The notes under the pieces were generated by a model. The model had not been told where the DNA came from, did no database searches, and was given only the letters and a program-made list of their open reading frames with translations. Shown here one piece after another: positions 7,651 through 17,037 of a stretch of 64,000 bases of DNA. A program made the translations under genes and the position numbers. Source of the stretch: Methylotenera_A sp046598525 (lineage in GTDB: Bacteria; Pseudomonadota; Gammaproteobacteria; Burkholderiales; Methylophilaceae); assembly GCA_046598525.1 (NCBI GenBank), contig JBKJIJ010000011.1, positions 62,001 to 126,000 of the forward strand, read 5' to 3'. Every line of letters starts with the position of its first letter. Within the stretch, counting starts at the first letter, position 1.

Positions 7651-9546
7651 TTACTCACTTTTGGCCGCTGGTTGTGGTGCTGGCGTTGCCGTCGTGCCAG
7701 AAGAGCCGCCACTATCTGTTGGCTTTACTTTTGGCTGACGCGGTTTTGGTGCACGCACTGGAATACTCGCCATAATATCGTTGATTTGATCGGCATCAAT
7801 GGTTTCATATTCCATTAAAGCCGCGGTCATCGCCTCTACTTTATCGCGATTATCTTCTAATAATTTACGCGCAACATTATATTGCTCATCCAAAATACGG
7901 CGGATTTCGGCGTCTACTTTTTGCTGAGTAGCTTCTGATACCGTTTTAGAGCTCATGCTGCCAAAAAATGAATCTTGCTCGCTACCTGAGTACACCATAA
8001 TACCCATTGCATCACTCATGCCGTATTTAGTCACCATATCACGCGCTAGTTTTGTAGCACGCTCAAAGTCATTGCTGGCACCGGTACTCATTTGATGCAT
8101 AAAGATTTCTTCGGAAATACGGCCGCCAAATAAAATCGAAATCTCTTCCAACATCTTGTCTTTATAGTTACTAATACGGTCAAATTCAGGCAATTGCCAT
8201 GTTAAACCAAGCGCCCAACCGCGCGGCATAATGGTTACTTTATGCACAGGGTCTGCCTTTGGTAATAACTTCGCCACTACCGCATGACCAGATTCGTGAT
8301 AGGCCGTGTTGCGACGCTCTTCTTCACGCATGACCATCGATTTACGCTCTGGACCCATGTAGATTTTATCTTTTGCATCTTCAAAATCTTCCATATCCAC
8401 CGTGCGTTTGCTACGGCGCGCGGCAAATAAAGCCGCTTCGTTTACCAAGTTAGCTAAATCGGCACCACTAAAACCAGGTGTACCACGCGCGATAATATCG
8501 GCTTTTACATCTGGATCAATTGGCACTTTACGCATATGCACTAATAAGATTTGTTCGCGACCTTTAATATCAGGTAAGCCAACCATCACTTGACGGTCAA
8601 AACGACCCGGGCGCAATAGCGCTTTATCTAATACATCGGCACGGTTTGTTGCGGCAATAATAATCACGCCAGAGCTAGCTTCAAAGCCGTCCATCTCAAC
8701 CAATAATTGGTTTAATGTCTGCTCACGCTCATCGTTACCGCCGCCAGTACCCGCACCACGGCTGCGACCTACCGCATCAATCTCATCAATAAAGATAATG
8801 CATGGTGAGTTTTTCTTGGCGGTTTCAAACATATCACGCACACGCGCTGCACCTACACCAACAAACATCTCAACGAAATCAGAGCCTGAAATTGAGAAAA
8901 ATGGCACTTTGGCTTCGCCGGCAATAGCACGTGCAAGCAAGGTTTTACCTGTACCCGGCGGACCTACAAGCAATACACCGCGCGGAATACGACCACCTAA
9001 TTTTTGGAATTTTGTTGGCTCTTTTAAAAAGTCGACTACTTCTGTCACTTCTTCTTTAGCTTCATCGCAACCAGCTACATCAGCAAACGTGGTTTGATTT
9101 GAGCTTTCATCTAATTGACGCGCTTTGCTTTTACCAAATGAGAATGGACCGCCGCCTTTGCCGCCGCCTTGCATTTGGCGCATAAAGAAAATCCACACGC
9201 CAATCAATAAAATCATTGGGAACCATGACATAAACAGCTCAAGCAATACTGAACGTTGCTGTTCTGGCTTGGCTTCTACCACGACATTGTATTTAAGCAA
9301 GTCATTCACCATCCACAAATCGTTTGGTGCATAAGTGCTGAAATCTTTGCCATCTTGCGTTTTGCCATGCACAACGCGACCATCAATTTGCACTTTGGCA
9401 ATACGGCCATCTTTCACTTCTTGCATAAATTGTGAGTAAACCATTTGGCTGTCTACCTTGCTTTGACTGCCAAATTGGTTGAACACCATCATCAACACAA
9501 GCGCTACTGCTATCCAAATTGCGATACTTTTTGCAATATTATTCAC
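7651..9546 (-). CDS. ftsH: ATP-dependent zinc metalloprotease FtsH
   Basis: This membrane-anchored AAA+ protease degrades misfolded membrane proteins and regulators such as sigma-32 and LpxC in the family. Two N-terminal helices (about residues 7-24 and 103-122) flank a periplasmic domain. Walker A is GPPGTGKT (195-202), Walker B is IIFIDEID, the SRH is LLRPGRFDRQV and the zinc site is HESGH (417-421). The C-terminal tail is Pro/Ala-rich. The start is GTG 9546, preceded by AAGGA. The product has 631 residues, within the normal range. It is downstream of rlmE, a pairing conserved in many proteobacteria. Confidence 0.97.
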   Translation of the reverse strand: MNNIAKSIAIWIAVALVLMMVFNQFGSQSKVDSQMVYSQFMQEVKDGRIAKVQIDGRVVHGKTQDGKDFSTYAPNDLWMVNDLLKYNVVVEAKPEQQRSVLLELFMSWFPMILLIGVWIFFMRQMQGGGKGGGPFSFGKSKARQLDESSNQTTFADVAGCDEAKEEVTEVVDFLKEPTKFQKLGGRIPRGVLLVGPPGTGKTLLARAIAGEAKVPFFSISGSDFVEMFVGVGAARVRDMFETAKKNSPCIIFIDEIDAVGRSRGAGTGGGNDEREQTLNQLLVEMDGFEASSGVIIIAATNRADVLDKALLRPGRFDRQVMVGLPDIKGREQILLVHMRKVPIDPDVKADIIARGTPGFSGADLANLVNEAALFAARRSKRTVDMEDFEDAKDKIYMGPERKSMVMREEERRNTAYHESGHAVVAKLLPKADPVHKVTIMPRGWALGLTWQLPEFDRISNYKDKMLEEISILFGGRISEEIFMHQMSTGASNDFERATKLARDMVTKYGMSDAMGIMVYSGSEQDSFFGSMSSKTVSEATQQKVDAEIRRILDEQYNVARKLLEDNRDKVEAMTAALMEYETIDADQINDIMASIPVRAPKPRQPKVKPTDSGGSSGTTATPAPQPAAKSE

Positions 9547-9662
9547 GTGCCCATTCCTTAAAAATTGGGGAATTAATACTAAATTTTAAACTATTTTAAC
9601 TGTGCACATTGTTAATTTTATTAGCAAAATACACCGCATATTCGTACTTATACTTTTTACGA

Positions 9663-10283
9663 TTAGGCTTTTTTATTTAAACCTAACAAATACACTTCGC
9701 TACTGCGGTCACGCGAAGCTTTTGGCTTGCGGGTAACCACTTTGTTAAATTGCGATCGCATCAGTTTTACAATTTCATCAAAACCAGATCCGATAAAAAC
9801 TTTGACTAAGAAATGCCCATCTGGTTTCAACCAAGCCGCACTAAAATCCAGCGCCAACTCTGTTAAATAGGCTGAGCCAGCTAAGTCAACATCTTTAATA
9901 CCACTTATATTGGGTGCCATATCGGCAATTACAAGGTCTACTTTTTTGCCATTTAGCGTATTTTCTAATTCTTTTAATACCGCATCTTCGCGAAAATCGC
10001 CTTGTATAAAGGTCACGCCGGCAATGCCTTGCATGTCTAAAATATCCAAAGCAATCACATTGCCTTGGCCTTTTAATCGCTGCACCACCACCTGCGACCA
10101 GCTACCAGGCGTTGAGCCCAAATCCACCACGGTCATGCCTGGCTTGATTAATTTATCTTTATCATCTATCTCAATTAATTTATAAGCGGCGCGCGCGCGA
10201 TAACCTTCTTTTTGCGCGCGTTTCACAAATTCGTCGTTAAGGTGCTCTTGCATCCAAGCTTTACTAGTGCGGGTGGGCTTCAA
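9663..10283 (-). CDS. rlmE: 23S rRNA (uridine-2'-O)-methyltransferase RlmE (FtsJ/RrmJ)
   Basis: The product methylates U2552 of 23S rRNA at a late step of 50S assembly. The K-D-K-E catalytic tetrad is visible in AAYKL, IADMAPN, FLVKVF and SSEVYLL. The SAM loop reads VDLGSTPGSW, slightly off the usual GAAPGGW. I use TTG 10283 as start because an upstream TGA closes the frame and the first ATG (codon 11) would remove conserved residues before WMQEHLNDEF. At 206 residues it has family length. It is divergent from yhbY and followed by ftsH, a classic neighbourhood. Confidence 0.95.
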   Translation of the reverse strand: MKPTRTSKAWMQEHLNDEFVKRAQKEGYRARAAYKLIEIDDKDKLIKPGMTVVDLGSTPGSWSQVVVQRLKGQGNVIALDILDMQGIAGVTFIQGDFREDAVLKELENTLNGKKVDLVIADMAPNISGIKDVDLAGSAYLTELALDFSAAWLKPDGHFLVKVFIGSGFDEIVKLMRSQFNKVVTRKPKASRDRSSEVYLLGLNKKA

Positions 10284-10367
10284 ATCTATATGCTTTCAAT
10301 TAACAAGGTCTTTCAAAATTAAATTACTGTTCATGATAAAATATTGCATTATTTAAAAGGTATTACC

Positions 10368-10676
10368 ATGAAACTTAGCACGAAACAAATTGCGCATTTG
10401 CGCGGCTTAGCCCACAGCTTAAGCCCAGTTGTTATGATTGGCAATAATGGATTAACCGACAATGTCATTAAAGAGGTTGAGCTTAATTTAAATTCGCATG
10501 AATTGATTAAAATTCAAGTAGCGGGTGACGACCGTGAAGCGCGCACAGCCATGTATGCGGACATTTGCGCTAAAACAAATGCCATTGCCGTGCATCACAT
10601 TGGTAAGCAATTGGTGGTTTATCGCAAAAGCGATACGATTAAAGAATCGGCTAAAGTGGTTATTCCAAAGCCTTAA
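10368..10676 (+). CDS. yhbY: YhbY-family RNA-binding (CRM domain) protein
   Basis: This small protein is a single CRM domain that associates with pre-50S ribosomal particles. It has the typical opening LSTKQIAHLRGLAHSLSPVVMIGNNGLT, including the CRM loop (here VMIGNNG in place of GxxG). LIKIQVAGDDREAR and VVYRKS follow near the end. ATG 10368 is the start, with AAAAGG about 8 nt upstream, giving 102 residues. The gene is divergent from rlmE and the two share an 84-bp promoter region. Confidence 0.9.
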   Translation: MKLSTKQIAHLRGLAHSLSPVVMIGNNGLTDNVIKEVELNLNSHELIKIQVAGDDREARTAMYADICAKTNAIAVHHIGKQLVVYRKSDTIKESAKVVIPKP

Positions 10677-10743
10677 GTTTTTTTAAGCTTTAAGATTTTT
10701 AAAGCTTTAGATTAATTAAGATATGGCTTTTAAGGCCTAGCTT

Positions 10744-11181
10744 TTAAGACCTAGCTTTTAATACTAGGACAAAACCCAGCAAGCATTCAGCTAAATAAGC
10801 CACACTGGCCACGCCATGCCAATTTTTAAAGCGGCTGGCAAATACGCTATTCATCACGTCAGCTGGCATTGCATCGGCTTTTAGCTGCGCTAATAGTGGC
10901 TGAATGCCAAAATGGCCCGCCATCACTAATAGCAACATCACTAAAACGGCCCAAAAAAAACTTTGTTTAAGCGCGGCGGTACCGTAATCCATTAGGCGCT
11001 GAATTAGCAAGTAAAACGCGCTGCCCATGCCGATATAGCTGACAACAGTGAACAGCTTACCCGCCAAGCGACCGGCTAATTGCTTATCTTGCAAGGTATC
11101 AAACAGCACATAAGCGCTAAAGCCTGTGGCCCACAACGCGCCTACCCACAAGGTTATAACAATCAAGGTTAAACGATACAT
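10744..11181 (-). CDS. DUF4149 (TMEM205-like) membrane protein
   Basis: This 145-residue protein has four predicted membrane helices (about 5-25, 45-65, 75-95 and 122-142). The first helix contains TLWVGALWATGFSAYVLF and a later loop reads KNWHGVASVAYL, both usual for the DUF4149 family. No enzymatic function is known. It starts 17 bp after greA on the same strand and probably shares its transcript. The neighbourhood greA-DUF4149-yhbY/rlmE recurs in betaproteobacteria. Confidence 0.8.
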   Translation of the reverse strand: MYRLTLIVITLWVGALWATGFSAYVLFDTLQDKQLAGRLAGKLFTVVSYIGMGSAFYLLIQRLMDYGTAALKQSFFWAVLVMLLLVMAGHFGIQPLLAQLKADAMPADVMNSVFASRFKNWHGVASVAYLAECLLGFVLVLKARS

Positions 11182-11198
11182 ATTATTAGTTTAATAAA

Positions 11199-11681
11199 TT
11201 AGATATAAAGTACGTCTAGTACTTCATACTCTTTAATACCACCCGGCGCTGATACTTCGGCCACATCACCAGCTGATTTGCCGATTAAAGCGCGGGCGAT
11301 TGGTGAACCAATGGAAATTTTTCCGCCTTTAATATTCGCTTCATCTTCACCTACAATTTGATAGGTTTTATTGTCGCCAGAATCTAAATCTTCAATATTC
11401 ACCGTTGCACCAAATACCACTCGGCCTTCTGCATTTAATGTTGCAGGGTCAATAATATGCATGTTAGATAACTTTGATTCCAATTCCGCAATACGGCCTT
11501 CAATAAAACTCTGCTTTTCTTTGGCGGCTTCGTATTCGGCGTTTTCAGACAAATCGCCTTGCGCGCGCGCTTCGGCAATCGCCAAAATCACACTTGGTCT
11601 ATCTTCACTGCGCAAGCGTTGAAGCTCCACTTTGAGCATTTCTGCGCCTTTAATGGTCACTGGAATTTGATTTAATGCCAT
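11199..11681 (-). CDS. greA: Transcription elongation factor GreA
   Basis: GreA rescues backtracked RNA polymerase by stimulating transcript cleavage. The N-terminal coiled coil (about residues 10-75) carries the acidic tip as LSENAEYEAAKEKQ, where the Asp/Glu pair acts in the polymerase secondary channel. The C-terminal FKBP-like domain ends in SIGSPIARALIGKSAGD and APGGIKEYEVLDV. The length of 160 is near the family norm. An intrinsic terminator ends 26 bp upstream of the start codon, separating it from carB. Confidence 0.96.
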   Translation of the reverse strand: MALNQIPVTIKGAEMLKVELQRLRSEDRPSVILAIAEARAQGDLSENAEYEAAKEKQSFIEGRIAELESKLSNMHIIDPATLNAEGRVVFGATVNIEDLDSGDNKTYQIVGEDEANIKGGKISIGSPIARALIGKSAGDVAEVSAPGGIKEYEVLDVLYI

Positions 11682-11706
11682 GCTGTAATACCGTTCTAAA
11701 TTAGGT

Positions 11707-11742
11707 AAAAAAAATAAACCACACCCATTACGAGCGTGGTTT
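11707..11742 (-). terminator. Intrinsic terminator between carB and greA
   Basis: On the minus strand the stem AAACCACGC / GTGTGGTTT (one G-U pair) has an 11-nt loop... actually a 9-nt loop region between the arms (11725-11733), followed by A and eight T. It lies only 26 bp upstream of the greA start, so it may end carB transcripts or attenuate readthrough into greA. Confidence 0.75.
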
Positions 11743-11816
11743 GAAGTAATAATTAAACTAAAGTGTATTTTAGATAAGCTTTTTATGCAAGCTTAAGCTA
11801 CTTTAATAAATAGCCC

Positions 11817-14800
11817 TTAAACGAGTTTTTTATGCAGATCTTGCAGTGATTCAACATTAAGCTCTTGCATATGCGCCATGCCAATACAGGCGGCTTTTGC
11901 ACCCGCTAATGTAGTGTAATAAGTCACTTTATTTTGCAAAGCACTGCGCCTAATTTCGTAAGAATCCGCCACTGCCTTTTTGTCTTCTGTGACGTTTACA
12001 ATAAAATTAATTTCATTGTTTTTAATCATATCGACAATATGCGGGCGGCCTTCAGCCACTTTATTCACTGGGTTAACCGTTAATCCATGCGCTATTAGTG
12101 CTTTTGCTGTGCCTTTAGTTGCAACCAAAGTGAATCCTAATTTTGCAAGGTCTTGCGCAATATCCACCACTTTTTGGTGATCTTCATTACGCACGCTGAT
12201 AAACGCGCGGCCGCCTTTTGGCAATTTGGCTGATGCGCCTAATTGCGCTTTAACAAAGGCTTCGGCAAAAGTAGCGCCAACACCCATCACTTCGCCGGTT
12301 GATTTCATCTCTGGGCCTAAAATCGTATCCACACCCGGGAATTTAATAAACGGGAATACCGCTTCTTTAACCGAGAAATAAGGTGGAATCACTTCTTTTG
12401 TCACACCTTGCGATTTTAAACTTTGGCCTGCCATACAGCGCGCGGCAATTTTAGCTAATTGTAATCCGCACGCTTTTGAAACAAATGGTACGGTGCGTGA
12501 TGCGCGTGGGTTAACTTCTAACACATAAACGGTAGTGCCTTGAATGGCAAACTGTACGTTCATTAAACCTTTTACGCCCAGCGCTTTGGCCATTTGCACG
12601 GTTTGCACGCGCAATACATCTTGCAATTCTTCGCTTAAGCTATACGGCGGCAATGAGCAGGCAGAGTCGCCTGAGTGCACGCCAGCTTGCTCAACGTGCT
12701 GCATAATGCCGCCGATTAATACGTCTTCGCCGTCACAAATTGCGTCTACGTCAATTTCTAAAGCATCGTTTAAAAAGCGGTCTAATAGTACTGGTGAATC
12801 GTTAGAAACTTTTACCGCTTCACGCATATAACGCTCTAACTGGCTTTGCTCATGCACAATTTCCATGGCACGACCACCTAACACATAGCTTGGGCGCACT
12901 ACTAATGGGTAGCCAATTTCGTTAGCCGCAATTAACGCCGCTTCTGGCGTACGCGCAGTACGGTTAGGTGGTTGTTTTAAGCCTAACTCATGCAACATGG
13001 CCTGAAAACGCTCACGGTCTTCGGCTCTATCAATCGCATCTGGCGTTGTACCAATAATAGGCACGCCTGCTTTTTCTAAAGCACGCGCTAATTTAAGCGG
13101 CGTTTGGCCGCCGTATTGCACAATCACGCCCACTGGTTTTTCAATATGCACAATTTCCAGCACATCTTCTAACGTCACTGGCTCAAAATACAAGCGGTCA
13201 GAAGTATCGTAATCAGTTGAAACCGTTTCCGGGTTACAGTTAACCATAATGGTTTCATAGCCATCTTCACGCATGGCAAATGCCGCGTGCACACAGCAAT
13301 AATCAAACTCAATACCTTGGCCAATACGATTCGGCCCGCCGCCCAACACCATAATTTTCTTGTTATTAGTCGGCTTAGCTTCGCATTCCTCTTCATAGCT
13401 GGAATACATATAAGCGGTGTTAGTGGCAAACTCAGCCGCGCAAGTATCCACGCGTTTGTACACTGGGCGCACATTAAGCGCTTGGCGATACGCACGCACA
13501 GCATGCTGATCGGTATCCAGTAACTTGGCTAAACGTCTATCACTAAAGCCGCGACGTTTTAATTGGAACAGCGCATCTTTGTCTAAATCGGCAATATGCT
13601 TGCCCGTTAAAGCCGCTTCGCGATTGATAATGTCTTTAATTTGCGCTAAAAACCAAGGGTCAATTTTTGAGATATTAAAAATATCTTCATTGCTCACACC
13701 CATACGCATCGCGTCCGCCACGTACCAAATACGCTCAGGGCCTGGTTCACCCATTTCTTTGGTGATGCGATCCATATCGGTTGAAATCGAATCTAAGCCA
13801 TCTACGCCCACTTCTAAACCGCGCAACGCTTTTTGGAATGATTCTTGGAAAGTGCGGCCAATTGCCATTACTTCGCCCACTGATTTCATTTGCGTGGTTA
13901 AACGCGAATCGGCTTGCGGGAATTTTTCAAAAGCAAATCGTGGTATTTTAGTAACCACGTAATCAATACTTGGCTCAAACGAAGCTGGTGTTTGGCCGCC
14001 AGTAATATCATTTTTTAATTCATCTAGCGTAAAACCCACCGCTAATTTAGCGGCTACTTTAGCAATTGGAAAACCAGTGGCTTTTGATGCCAAGGCTGAT
14101 GAACGCGACACGCGCGGATTCATCTCAATCACAATCATGCGGCCGTCATCTGGGTTAATGGCAAACTGCACGTTTGAGCCGCCAGTATCCACGCCAATTT
14201 CGCGCAACACAGCCAAGCTGGCGTTGCGCATAATTTGGTATTCTTTATCGGTTAATGTTTGCGCAGGCGCTACTGTAATACTGTCGCCAGTGTGCACACC
14301 CATTGGGTCTAAGTTTTCAATTGAGCAAATAATGATGCAGTTGTCCGCTTTGTCGCGCACCACTTCCATCTCATATTCTTTCCAACCCAGCATTGATTCT
14401 TCAATCAACAACTCTTTGGTAGGCGACGCATCTAAGCCGCGCTCACAAATCGTGATAAATTCTTCGCGATTGTAAGCAATGCCACCGCCACTGCCACCCA
14501 TGGTGAACGATGGGCGGATAATGGCCGGATAACCAATGCTGCCCTGCACTTGCAAGGCTTCTTCCATGGAATGTGCAATGCTAGAACGCGCCGAACCCAA
14601 ACCAATTTTGGTCATGGCTTCTTTAAATTTTTGGCGATCTTCGGCTTTATCAATCGCTTCTTTTGAAGCGCCGATTAGCTCAACATTGTATTTTGCTAAC
14701 ACGCCATGCTTGTCTAAATCCAGCGCGCAATTCAGCGCCGTTTGGCCGCCCATGGTTGGCAATAGCGCATCTGGGCGCTCTTTTGCGATGATTTTTTCAA

Positions 14801-15020
14801 CCACTTTCCAAGTAATCGGCTCAATATAAGTAGCATCGGCCATTTCAGGGTCGGTCATAATCGTGGCGGGATTAGAGTTGACCAAAATAACGCGGTAACC
14901 CTCTTCACGCAGCGCTTTACACGCCTGCGCGCCAGAATAATCAAACTCGCAAGCCTGACCAATCACAATTGGCCCTGCGCCAATGATTAGAATGCTTTTT
15001 ATGTCTTTACGTTTTGCCAT
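11817..15020 (-). CDS. carB: Carbamoyl-phosphate synthase large subunit
   Basis: CarB makes carbamoyl phosphate from bicarbonate, ammonia (tunnelled from CarA) and two ATP for arginine and pyrimidine synthesis. The duplicated ATP-grasp halves are clear: the first opens with SILIIGAGPIVIGQACEFDYSG and the second with IMVLGGGPNRIGQGIEFDYC. Each has a glycine-rich ATP loop (RPSFTMGGSGGG; RPSYVLGGRAM). The C-terminal MGS-like regulatory domain follows. I start at ATG 15020 (MAKRKDIKSI); an in-frame upstream start at 15053 would lie inside an inverted repeat. The gene follows carA, separated by that repeat. Confidence 0.97.
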   Translation of the reverse strand: MAKRKDIKSILIIGAGPIVIGQACEFDYSGAQACKALREEGYRVILVNSNPATIMTDPEMADATYIEPITWKVVEKIIAKERPDALLPTMGGQTALNCALDLDKHGVLAKYNVELIGASKEAIDKAEDRQKFKEAMTKIGLGSARSSIAHSMEEALQVQGSIGYPAIIRPSFTMGGSGGGIAYNREEFITICERGLDASPTKELLIEESMLGWKEYEMEVVRDKADNCIIICSIENLDPMGVHTGDSITVAPAQTLTDKEYQIMRNASLAVLREIGVDTGGSNVQFAINPDDGRMIVIEMNPRVSRSSALASKATGFPIAKVAAKLAVGFTLDELKNDITGGQTPASFEPSIDYVVTKIPRFAFEKFPQADSRLTTQMKSVGEVMAIGRTFQESFQKALRGLEVGVDGLDSISTDMDRITKEMGEPGPERIWYVADAMRMGVSNEDIFNISKIDPWFLAQIKDIINREAALTGKHIADLDKDALFQLKRRGFSDRRLAKLLDTDQHAVRAYRQALNVRPVYKRVDTCAAEFATNTAYMYSSYEEECEAKPTNNKKIMVLGGGPNRIGQGIEFDYCCVHAAFAMREDGYETIMVNCNPETVSTDYDTSDRLYFEPVTLEDVLEIVHIEKPVGVIVQYGGQTPLKLARALEKAGVPIIGTTPDAIDRAEDRERFQAMLHELGLKQPPNRTARTPEAALIAANEIGYPLVVRPSYVLGGRAMEIVHEQSQLERYMREAVKVSNDSPVLLDRFLNDALEIDVDAICDGEDVLIGGIMQHVEQAGVHSGDSACSLPPYSLSEELQDVLRVQTVQMAKALGVKGLMNVQFAIQGTTVYVLEVNPRASRTVPFVSKACGLQLAKIAARCMAGQSLKSQGVTKEVIPPYFSVKEAVFPFIKFPGVDTILGPEMKSTGEVMGVGATFAEAFVKAQLGASAKLPKGGRAFISVRNEDHQKVVDIAQDLAKLGFTLVATKGTAKALIAHGLTVNPVNKVAEGRPHIVDMIKNNEINFIVNVTEDKKAVADSYEIRRSALQNKVTYYTTLAGAKAACIGMAHMQELNVESLQDLHKKLV

Positions 15021-15030
15021 AGATTTTTTA

Positions 15031-15103
15031 GCCACAGAGTTCACAGAGAACACAGAGCTGCCGATTTAAGATTTTACTCTGTGCACTCTGTGTTCTCTGT
15101 GGC
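15031..15103. repeat. Inverted array of CACAGAG heptamers between carA and carB
   Basis: The left arm (15031-15057) holds three CACAGAG heptamers at a 9-bp period. The right arm (15077-15103) holds three CTCTGTG heptamers at the same period, and a 19-bp spacer separates the arms. The right arm ends one base before the carA stop codon. As RNA this is a long hairpin inside the carAB transcript. Confidence 0.85.
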
Positions 15104-16240
15104 TTATGCTTTTTTGGCTTCCATTAAATTAATAAATTGATCAAACAAATAACTCATCTCTGTTGGGCCTGGGCTTGCTTCTGGGTGACCTTGGAAGCTG
15201 AACGCAGGTTTATCTGTGCGCGCAATGCCTTGCAGGCTGCCATCAAACAATGACACATGCGTTATTTTAATATTCGCTGGTAAAGTGGCTGGATCTGCCG
15301 CAAAGCCATGGTTTTGGCTGGTGATGTAAACACGTTTGGTTTCAACATCTTGCACAGGATGGTTGGCGCCATGATGACCAAATTTCATTTTCATGGTTTT
15401 AGCGCCACTGGCTAAAGCCAACAATTGGTGGCCTAAACAAATACCAAATGTGGGTATGCCTGAATCGACCAATGTTTTAATCGCTTTAATCGCATAATCG
15501 CACGGTTGTGGGTCGCCCGGGCCGTTTGATAAAAAGATGCCATCTGGCTTGTAACTTAATGCTTCTTCGGCCGTGGCTTGTGCTGGCAAAACGGTAACTT
15601 TGCAGCCGCGCGCCACTAGCATGCGCAAAATGTTTTGTTTTACGCCGTAATCAAACGCGACGACATGGAATTTTGTTGTTTCTGGTTTTACAAAACCCTT
15701 ACCCAAGGCCCATTCGCCATCAGTAAATTCATAAGCGGTTTTACAGCTCACCACTTTTGCTAAATCCATACCGGCTAAACCGGGAAAGCTTTGGGCTAGC
15801 TCCAATGCTTTTACCGCATCAACACTGTCGGCCGCCATAATGCAACCCGCTTGCGCACCTTTTTCGCGCAAAATACGTGTTAATTTGCGCGTATCAATAT
15901 CGGCAATGGCGACCACATTATTAGCAACCAAGTATTCAGATAAGGTTTGCGTGCTGCGGAAGTTAGATTCTAAAAGCGGTAAATCGCGGATAATTAAACC
16001 AGCCGCGTGCACATTATCCGATTCAACATCTTCTGGATTAGTGCCAGTATTGCCGATGTGCGGATAAGTGAGTGTGACGATTTGTTCGGAATAAGATGGA
16101 TCTGTTAAGATCTCTTGATAGCCAGTCATGGCGGTATTAAACACTACCTCGCCGATTGTGTGACCCAAAGCACCAATTGAAATGCCTTTAAAAACAGTCC
16201 CATCTGCTAACACTAAAACCGCTGGAATTGTTTTCGACAC
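15104..16240 (-). CDS. carA: Carbamoyl-phosphate synthase small subunit
   Basis: CarA is the class I glutamine amidotransferase that feeds ammonia to CarB. The N-terminal domain has GYQEILTDPSYSEQIVTLTYPHIGN. The catalytic nucleophile is in FGICLGHQLLALA (Cys), and the His-Glu pair is in FQGHPEASPGP. SNGPGDPQ is also present. The product has 378 residues. The start is GTG 16240, with GGAG seven nt upstream. It lies first in carA-carB. A GC-rich hairpin about 100 nt upstream could be a leader element. Confidence 0.96.
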   Translation of the reverse strand: MSKTIPAVLVLADGTVFKGISIGALGHTIGEVVFNTAMTGYQEILTDPSYSEQIVTLTYPHIGNTGTNPEDVESDNVHAAGLIIRDLPLLESNFRSTQTLSEYLVANNVVAIADIDTRKLTRILREKGAQAGCIMAADSVDAVKALELAQSFPGLAGMDLAKVVSCKTAYEFTDGEWALGKGFVKPETTKFHVVAFDYGVKQNILRMLVARGCKVTVLPAQATAEEALSYKPDGIFLSNGPGDPQPCDYAIKAIKTLVDSGIPTFGICLGHQLLALASGAKTMKMKFGHHGANHPVQDVETKRVYITSQNHGFAADPATLPANIKITHVSLFDGSLQGIARTDKPAFSFQGHPEASPGPTEMSYLFDQFINLMEAKKA

Positions 16241-16608
16241 CTTGAAGCTCCTTTATTTTCGTACTGTACAGCTTGACTGCAACTATTTTTGAACACATCT
16301 TTTTTAATACCATGGATTTTTAATACCTTGGATTAGATGTGCAAAACGGGAAAAGCTTTATAAACTCTTCCCGTTTCAGAATTGCCGAATTATAGCTGAA
16401 TTTAGCCTAAGCCTCAAGTTCAGTCTTTGCGTTTTTTCACTTAAACCATATTTAAAAACGCTTAAATTGATCACTTAAAAATTTCTTTATCAGCCGATTC
16501 TGACAGCGAATTAAGCCTAACACTGATGTGCTTGACTTAATTTTGGGCTTTAAATAGTGATTAATCATTTAAATCAATTTTACAGATTAATCAATAAAGG
16601 AAAATATT
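16241..16608. other. Intergenic region between carA and csbD-like gene
   Basis: This 368-bp gap between divergent genes holds the carA leader hairpin and a near-duplicate of AATACC-TGGATT at about 16304-16333. Upstream of the csbD-like gene there is a promoter-like TTGACT (about 16532). I see no ORF or RNA gene. Confidence 0.5.
16343..16377 (-). promoter_or_regulatory. GC-rich hairpin in the carA leader
   Basis: Arms AAACGGGAA (left) and CTTCCCGTTT (right) enclose an AT-rich loop. In the carA direction the hairpin is followed by TTTTGC. It could act as a weak attenuator upstream of carA, or as a terminator of a transcript that I cannot identify. Confidence 0.4.
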
Positions 16609-16824
16609 ATGAATTGGGATCAAGTAGAAGGCAATTGGAAACAATTAAAAGGCAGCGTTAAAGAGCAATGGGGCCATTTAACAGACGATAATTTGGATGT
16701 TATTGCAGGCAAGCGCGACCAGTTGGCAGGCAAAATTCAAGAGGCGTATGGCGTTAGTAAAGAAGATGCCGAAAAGCAGATTGCTGATTGGCAAGAAAAT
16801 CAAGATAAAGAAAAGCAAGACTAA
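16609..16824 (+). CDS. CsbD/YjbJ-family stress protein
   Basis: This 71-residue, highly charged protein opens with NWDQVEGNWKQLKGSVKEQWG, the CsbD-family start. It continues with LDVIAGKRDQLAGKIQEAYG and ends in an acidic/basic tail. CsbD-like proteins are general-stress or stationary-phase proteins of unknown mechanism, predicted helical and cytoplasmic. AAAGGA precedes the ATG. It is monocistronic: a hairpin terminator follows. Confidence 0.88.
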   Translation: MNWDQVEGNWKQLKGSVKEQWGHLTDDNLDVIAGKRDQLAGKIQEAYGVSKEDAEKQIADWQENQDKEKQD

Positions 16825-16887
16825 GAGAAACAAAATCTAGCTGATGAAGCAAAGCACTAAGCCTAATTTATTAACTCTTGTTTAATG

Positions 16888-16919
16888 TAGGCACAAATCA
16901 ATGGTTTGTGCTACTTTTG
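16888..16919 (+). terminator. Likely terminator after the csbD-like gene
   Basis: The stem GCACAAA/TTTGTGC (extended by TAG/CTA with one bulge) has a 7-nt loop and is followed by CTTTT. The T-run is short. Confidence 0.45.
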
Positions 16920-17037
16920 CATGTGTTCCACCAACACAACAAACTGGGCAAATGTAATTACTTCCATGCGTTAATTTGATGCATGTTTTAGTTAAAATGC
17001 CGCATTGTTCAAACCACATTGTTTAAAAGGAAACGCT

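Noticed and set aside
10680..10743. AAGCTTTAA inverted repeat after yhbY as a terminator
   Set aside because: The stem is AT-only and lacks a T-run in either direction, so I do not list it as a terminator.
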